Made by a program: the position numbers and the translations under genes
Notes under the pieces: model-generated
Databases searched by the model: none
What the model was told of the DNA's origin: nothing
The model's input: the letters and a program-made list of their open reading frames with translations, nothing else
Shown: piece after piece, positions 11,767-15,236 of the stretch
Layout of the letters: each line of letters begins with the position of its first letter
How positions within the stretch are numbered: the stretch's first letter is position 1
Source: an uncultured Enterocloster sp.
GTDB taxonomy: Bacteria > Bacillota > Clostridia > Lachnospirales > Lachnospiraceae
NCBI GenBank assembly: GCA_944382045.1
Contig: CALWMT010000028.1
Location: 1 to 15,236, forward strand
Direction: 5' to 3'
DNA length: 15,236 bases

Positions 11767-12873
11767 ATGAGAAAGATAGGAAAGCTTTGTTTATGTGGAC
11801 TGGCAGCCGCCCTCCTTCTGGCGGGCTGCTCTGCGGGTACTGACGGGGAAGAGTATCTGGGAACCGTTGCCTTGGCGGAATATAAGGGAGTTAAGGTGAA
11901 TGTTATCCCCGCAGAGGTGACGGACGAGGAGGTTGAGAACCGGATTCAGAGTGTCTTAAGCCAAAACCAGGAGGAGGTCGAGGTGGACCGGGCAGCTGAG
12001 GACGGCGACGTGGTGAACATTGACTACACGGGCTATCAGGATGGCGAGGAGTTTGTGGGAGGCTCTGCCGAGGGAGAGGATCTCACCCTGGGATCTGGAT
12101 CCATGATCGATGGCTTTGAAGAGGGGATTGTGGGACTTAAGAAGGGAGATACAAAGGAGCTTACCCTTACCTTCCCGGAGGATTACAGGGAGCAGGCCCT
12201 GGCCGGCCAGGAGGTTGTGTTTGATATCACTGTAAACTCCGTAAAGGAGAAGCGGGATCCGGAGCTTACGGATGAATTTGTCCAGAGTATTTCGGATTAC
12301 CAGACGGTGGATGAGTACCGGGATGGAATCCGGCAGGAGATGCTGGAGCAGAAGCAGGAGAGCGTATCCCTGCAGATCCAGCAGAGCGTGCTCCAGCAGG
12401 TGATCGACAATTCCACCTTCGATCTGTCGCGCAATGCCATCTCTCGGCGGTATAACACGGAGATTGACAATTACCAGACGCAGGCAGAGATGTATGGCAT
12501 GCGCCTGTCCCAGATGGCTGCCTCCTACGGCATGGATGAGGGCAGCTTCAAGGAGTATGTATACGCCTCTGTGGAGGAGAATGCCAAGAGCCAGCTGGTG
12601 CTCAATACCATCGCGGCCCAGGAGGGGATCGCGGTGACCGACGAGGCCCGCCAGGAGCTGGCTGACATGAACGGCCAGACCGTGGAGGAAGGAGTGGAGG
12701 CCTACGGCCAGGAGAGCTTTGACCAGATGGCCTTAAACCGCCAGGTGATGAAGTTCTTGGAGGAGAATGCGGTGAATGAGGCGGAGGCAGCCTCCGGCAG
12801 TGAGACCGATGAGGCGGGCACAGCCACGGCCTCCCAGGCGGAGGAGACGGCCGCCGCAGAGACAGAGGAGTAA
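11767..12873 (+). CDS. Trigger-factor/FKBP-like peptidyl-prolyl isomerase lipoprotein
   Basis: The 368-residue protein has a lipoprotein signal peptide with lipobox LAGC (acylated Cys21), so it is anchored on the outer face of the membrane. Residues of about 79-165 form an FKBP-type domain (DGDVVNIDYTGYQDGEEF, then LGSGSMIDGFEEGIVGLKKG). Residues of about 170-335 resemble the helical C-terminal chaperone domain of trigger factor. The N-terminal ribosome-binding domain of trigger factor is replaced by the lipid anchor. The tail (about 336-368) is a low-complexity run of Glu, Ala and Thr. AAAAGGA precedes ATG 11767. It probably helps secreted proteins fold, like PrsA. It heads a run of four co-directional genes. 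Confidence 0.87.
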   Translation: MRKIGKLCLCGLAAALLLAGCSAGTDGEEYLGTVALAEYKGVKVNVIPAEVTDEEVENRIQSVLSQNQEEVEVDRAAEDGDVVNIDYTGYQDGEEFVGGSAEGEDLTLGSGSMIDGFEEGIVGLKKGDTKELTLTFPEDYREQALAGQEVVFDITVNSVKEKRDPELTDEFVQSISDYQTVDEYRDGIRQEMLEQKQESVSLQIQQSVLQQVIDNSTFDLSRNAISRRYNTEIDNYQTQAEMYGMRLSQMAASYGMDEGSFKEYVYASVEENAKSQLVLNTIAAQEGIAVTDEARQELADMNGQTVEEGVEAYGQESFDQMALNRQVMKFLEENAVNEAEAASGSETDEAGTATASQAEETAAAETEE

Positions 12874-12902
12874 GACACAGCACAAAAGAGGAGGGCAGAC
12901 GC

Positions 12903-13487
12903 ATGCAGATTTTAAAAGACAGGATACGCCGGGACGGCAAGATCAAAGCAGGAAATGTCCTGAAGGTTGACAGCTTTCTGAACCATCAGATGGACATCAA
13001 GCTCTTCGGGGAGATTGGAAAGGAATTTAAGCGCCGGTTCGCGGACGCTGAGGTGAATAAGATCCTGACCATTGAGGCTTCCGGCATCGGAATCGCGTGC
13101 ATTGTGGCCCAATACTTTGATGTGCCCGTGGTCTTTGCGAAAAAGACCCAGACAAAGAACATTGCCGGGGAGGTATATACCACCAAGGTGGAGTCCTTCA
13201 CCCATGGGCGCGTGTACGATATCATCGTGTCAAAGGAATTCCTTGGCCCTGGGGACAAGGTTCTCATCATTGACGATTTTCTGGCCAATGGAAAGGCCCT
13301 GGAGGGGCTGGCGGCTCTGGTCAGGGACTCCGGGGCAGAGCTTGTGGGAGCTGGAATCGTCATAGAGAAGGGCTTCCAGGTAGGCGGCGATCTGATCCGC
13401 TCAGAGGGAATCCGCCTGGAATCCCTGGCGATTGTGGACAGCATGGACGAGGAGACACAGACGATTGTATTTAGGGATGACGAATAA
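12903..13487 (+). CDS. xpt: Xanthine phosphoribosyltransferase
   Basis: The enzyme joins xanthine to PRPP to give XMP in purine salvage, in the cytoplasm. The 194-residue length equals that of the Bacillus enzyme. The PRPP-binding motif VLIIDDFLANGKAL lies at about 120-133. Other family stretches are FLNHQMD near the N-terminus, EASGIGIA, FAKKTQT and the IVIEKGFQ segment. GAGGAGGG lies about 8 bases before the ATG. In many Firmicutes xpt is controlled by a guanine riboswitch. Here only 29 bases separate it from the lipoprotein gene and no riboswitch is visible, so it is probably read through from upstream. Confidence 0.95.
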   Translation: MQILKDRIRRDGKIKAGNVLKVDSFLNHQMDIKLFGEIGKEFKRRFADAEVNKILTIEASGIGIACIVAQYFDVPVVFAKKTQTKNIAGEVYTTKVESFTHGRVYDIIVSKEFLGPGDKVLIIDDFLANGKALEGLAALVRDSGAELVGAGIVIEKGFQVGGDLIRSEGIRLESLAIVDSMDEETQTIVFRDDE

Positions 13488-14274
13488 CCGGACGAAAGCA
13501 TTATTTTTTGACATAGACGGCACCCTTCTGTCGGAGAAGACTCGGAGGGTGCCGGAAAGCGCGGTCAAAGCCCTGGCCCAGGCCAGAGAGAGAGGACACC
13601 TGGTATTTATCAATACAGGAAGGGTATATGCCCACCTTGGAGATATCCGATCCCAGGTGGAGGCGGACGGGTTTCTCTGCGGCTGCGGCACCTGTGTAGT
13701 GGCAGAGGGAAGAATTCTTTATCACTACCATATTCCCCATGAGCGGGGACTGGCCATTAAGAGAGATATCGATGCCTGCGGCCTGGACGGCGCCTTGGAG
13801 GGGATGGAAGGAGTTTATGTCCATAAAAACCGTTCACGCCTTCCGCTCGTGGAAGAGCTGAAGGAGAAAATCCGGAGCTCGAGCGCTGCATCTCCCTACA
13901 GCTGGGAGGATGACTGCTATGATTTTGATAAATTTTACATAGGCTCTGATGAGAAGAGCCAGTGCCGGGAGCTGTTCGGCAGGCTGAAGGACATGGAAGT
14001 GATTGACAGGGGAGGCGGCTTTTATGAATGCGTTCCCCGGGGACATTCCAAGGCTACAGCCATTGATATGGTGCTGAAGCGGTGCGGCATTTCCCTGGAT
14101 GATGCCTATGTATTTGGGGACAGCGGCAACGATCTGGCGATGTTCCGGTACGGCCGCAACTGTGTGCTCATGGGAAATCACAGCCCGGTGCTGGAGCCCT
14201 ACGCGACCTTTGTGACAAAGACCGTGGAGGAGGATGGAATTGCCCACGCCATGAGGGAGCTGGGCATCATTTAG
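13477..14274 (+). CDS. Cof-type HAD phosphatase
   Basis: This 265-residue HAD-superfamily hydrolase has motif I DIDGT (Asp12 nucleophile, Asp14), a type II cap in the middle, and motif IV GDSGND (214-219). This is the layout of Cof/YidA-like phosphatases that act on small phosphorylated metabolites. I chose ATG 13477, which overlaps the end of xpt by 11 bases. The frame is open further upstream, but only TTG codons with poor ribosome sites are available there. The AGGG just before the ATG is too close to be a good binding site, so coupled translation from xpt is likely. The overlap ties it to purine salvage, but the substrate is unknown. Confidence 0.9.
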   Translation: MTNNRTKALFFDIDGTLLSEKTRRVPESAVKALAQARERGHLVFINTGRVYAHLGDIRSQVEADGFLCGCGTCVVAEGRILYHYHIPHERGLAIKRDIDACGLDGALEGMEGVYVHKNRSRLPLVEELKEKIRSSSAASPYSWEDDCYDFDKFYIGSDEKSQCRELFGRLKDMEVIDRGGGFYECVPRGHSKATAIDMVLKRCGISLDDAYVFGDSGNDLAMFRYGRNCVLMGNHSPVLEPYATFVTKTVEEDGIAHAMRELGII

Positions 14275-14307
14275 AAGGTGCTCCACGGATAGAGAGAACA
14301 GATCGAT

Positions 14308-15236
14308 ATGAAAAAAAGAACATGGATTGTAAGCGCCCTGATGTACGCCTTGATTCTGGCGGCGTGCTTCGGGGTGCTTCACGTTTTGGATAAATGGAGC
14401 CAGCCGTCCTCCGTCCGGCCATCCCATGCCGCAGAGACTGCCAGTGAGAAGGAGACCTCCAGCGGGGAGGAAAATGCGGAAGAAGCCGGACAGGAGGAGG
14501 AAACAGAGCACGGCGGGAAGGACGAGCATGCAGGAGAAGAAATAGAGGCGGAGGATTTTCTGCGGCGGGAGGGCGGATATAGAGGCTGGGAGGCCAGGAT
14601 TGAGGGCAGCTGGACGCCAAAGCCAGAGGAAGAGCCCTATAAGCTGCCGAGGGTTATTTTGGCCACAGACCTCCATTACCAGAGCGCATCCTGCCAGGAT
14701 GACGGGGAGGCATTTCAGAAGCTTACAGCGGACAGCGATGGAAAGGTGATCCGCTATCTTCCTGAGCTCTTAGAGGCGTTCATAGACCAGGTGATTGCAG
14801 AGCAGCCCTCCGCCTTGATTCTCAGCGGCGATATCTCCATGAACGGGGAGAGGATAAATCATGAGGAGCTGGCAGAGCGGCTCCATAGAGTGAGGGAGGC
14901 GGGGATCCCCGTCCTCGTGATTCCAGGAAACCATGACATCAACAATACAAATGCATCCTTCTATTTCGGGGATGAGAAAAGCCCTGCCCCTTCTGTGACC
15001 GCGGAGGAGTTTTTTGAGATTTACAGGGAATACGGATACGATCAGGCACTGAGCCGGGATCCGGCTTCCCTCAGCTATGTGTATGCGCTGGATGAAAAAA
15101 ATTGGCTTTTAATGCTTGACTCCAGCCAGTACGAGCCGAAGAATCTGGTGGAGGGAAGAATAAAGGAGGAAACGCTCCAGTGGGCCAGGGAGCAGCTGGA
15201 GGCTGCCAGGGAGCGGGAGATTTTTGTTCTTCCCAT
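14308..15236 (+). CDS. Membrane-anchored metallophosphoesterase, partial at the window end
   Basis: The open frame runs off the window after 309 codons. The N-terminus is a hydrophobic export segment ending LILAAC, which could be a lipobox or a simple membrane anchor. Residues of about 35-90 are a low-complexity Glu/Gly/Ala/Ser stretch, probably a spacer. The calcineurin-like catalytic domain follows: D-x-H (Asp121, His123), SGD (Asp175) and GNHD (207-210). The last family motifs with two more His residues must lie beyond 15236. It would act outside the membrane on a phosphate ester. It starts 33 bases after the HAD gene with only a weak ribosome site (AGAGAG), which fits operon co-expression. 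Confidence 0.87.
   Translation, partial: MKKRTWIVSALMYALILAACFGVLHVLDKWSQPSSVRPSHAAETASEKETSSGEENAEEAGQEEETEHGGKDEHAGEEIEAEDFLRREGGYRGWEARIEGSWTPKPEEEPYKLPRVILATDLHYQSASCQDDGEAFQKLTADSDGKVIRYLPELLEAFIDQVIAEQPSALILSGDISMNGERINHEELAERLHRVREAGIPVLVIPGNHDINNTNASFYFGDEKSPAPSVTAEEFFEIYREYGYDQALSRDPASLSYVYALDEKNWLLMLDSSQYEPKNLVEGRIKEETLQWAREQLEAAREREIFVLP

Noticed and set aside
12874..12902. Purine riboswitch upstream of xpt
   Set aside because: The gap is only 29 bases and contains just the ribosome binding site; no room or conserved core for a riboswitch.

Overview
The window looks like a chromosomal segment from a gut-type Clostridia, most likely Lachnospiraceae. This is inferred from the GC-rich Gram-positive codon use, strong AGGAGG-type ribosome binding sites, TTGACA/TATAAT promoters, a CsoR-controlled metal ATPase, BspA-like leucine-rich repeats, a trigger-factor-like lipoprotein, and remnants of a Tn916/Tn1549-type conjugative transposon. 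I see no rRNA, tRNA or CRISPR array. The species cannot be fixed from the sequence.

Left part (about 1-3420), accessory. A secreted protein with two tandem DnaJ-type cysteine-rich zinc modules is followed by a structured intergenic region. Next comes an AT-rich block with an MNT nucleotidyltransferase/HEPN toxin-antitoxin pair. After it lies a graveyard of gene ends: the N-terminus of a tyrosine recombinase, the tail of a transposon sigma-like gene, the N-terminus of a transposon HTH gene, a C-terminal fragment resembling an alpha/beta hydrolase, and a GNAT pseudogene with a deletion and a nonsense codon. An intact GNAT acetyltransferase closes the block.

Middle part (3432-5431), the most interesting. 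A perfect-consensus promoter drives a leader of about 350 bases in front of an ABC-F ribosomal protection protein. The leader contains five consecutive small ORFs, each joined to the next, and the last to the ABC-F gene, by an ATGA stop-start overlap. Two terminator-like hairpins, each with a competing fold, lie inside the chain. This looks like translation-sensing attenuation with an unusually long coupling relay. The same palindrome core (GTTCAGACGGCG) occurs in the leader and as the outer stem of a roughly 150-base three-armed element just after the gene.

Right part (5472-15236), mostly ordinary core genes. It holds a Sua5-type threonylcarbamoyl-AMP synthase, then a minus-strand copper module: csoR with its own promoter and terminator, then a P1B ATPase whose consensus promoter overlaps CsoR-like palindromes. 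A leucine-rich-repeat protein and an M18 aminopeptidase follow. The final co-directional run, probably one operon, encodes a trigger-factor/FKBP-like lipoprotein, xanthine phosphoribosyltransferase, a Cof-type HAD phosphatase overlapping xpt, and a membrane-anchored or lipoprotein metallophosphoesterase that runs off the window.
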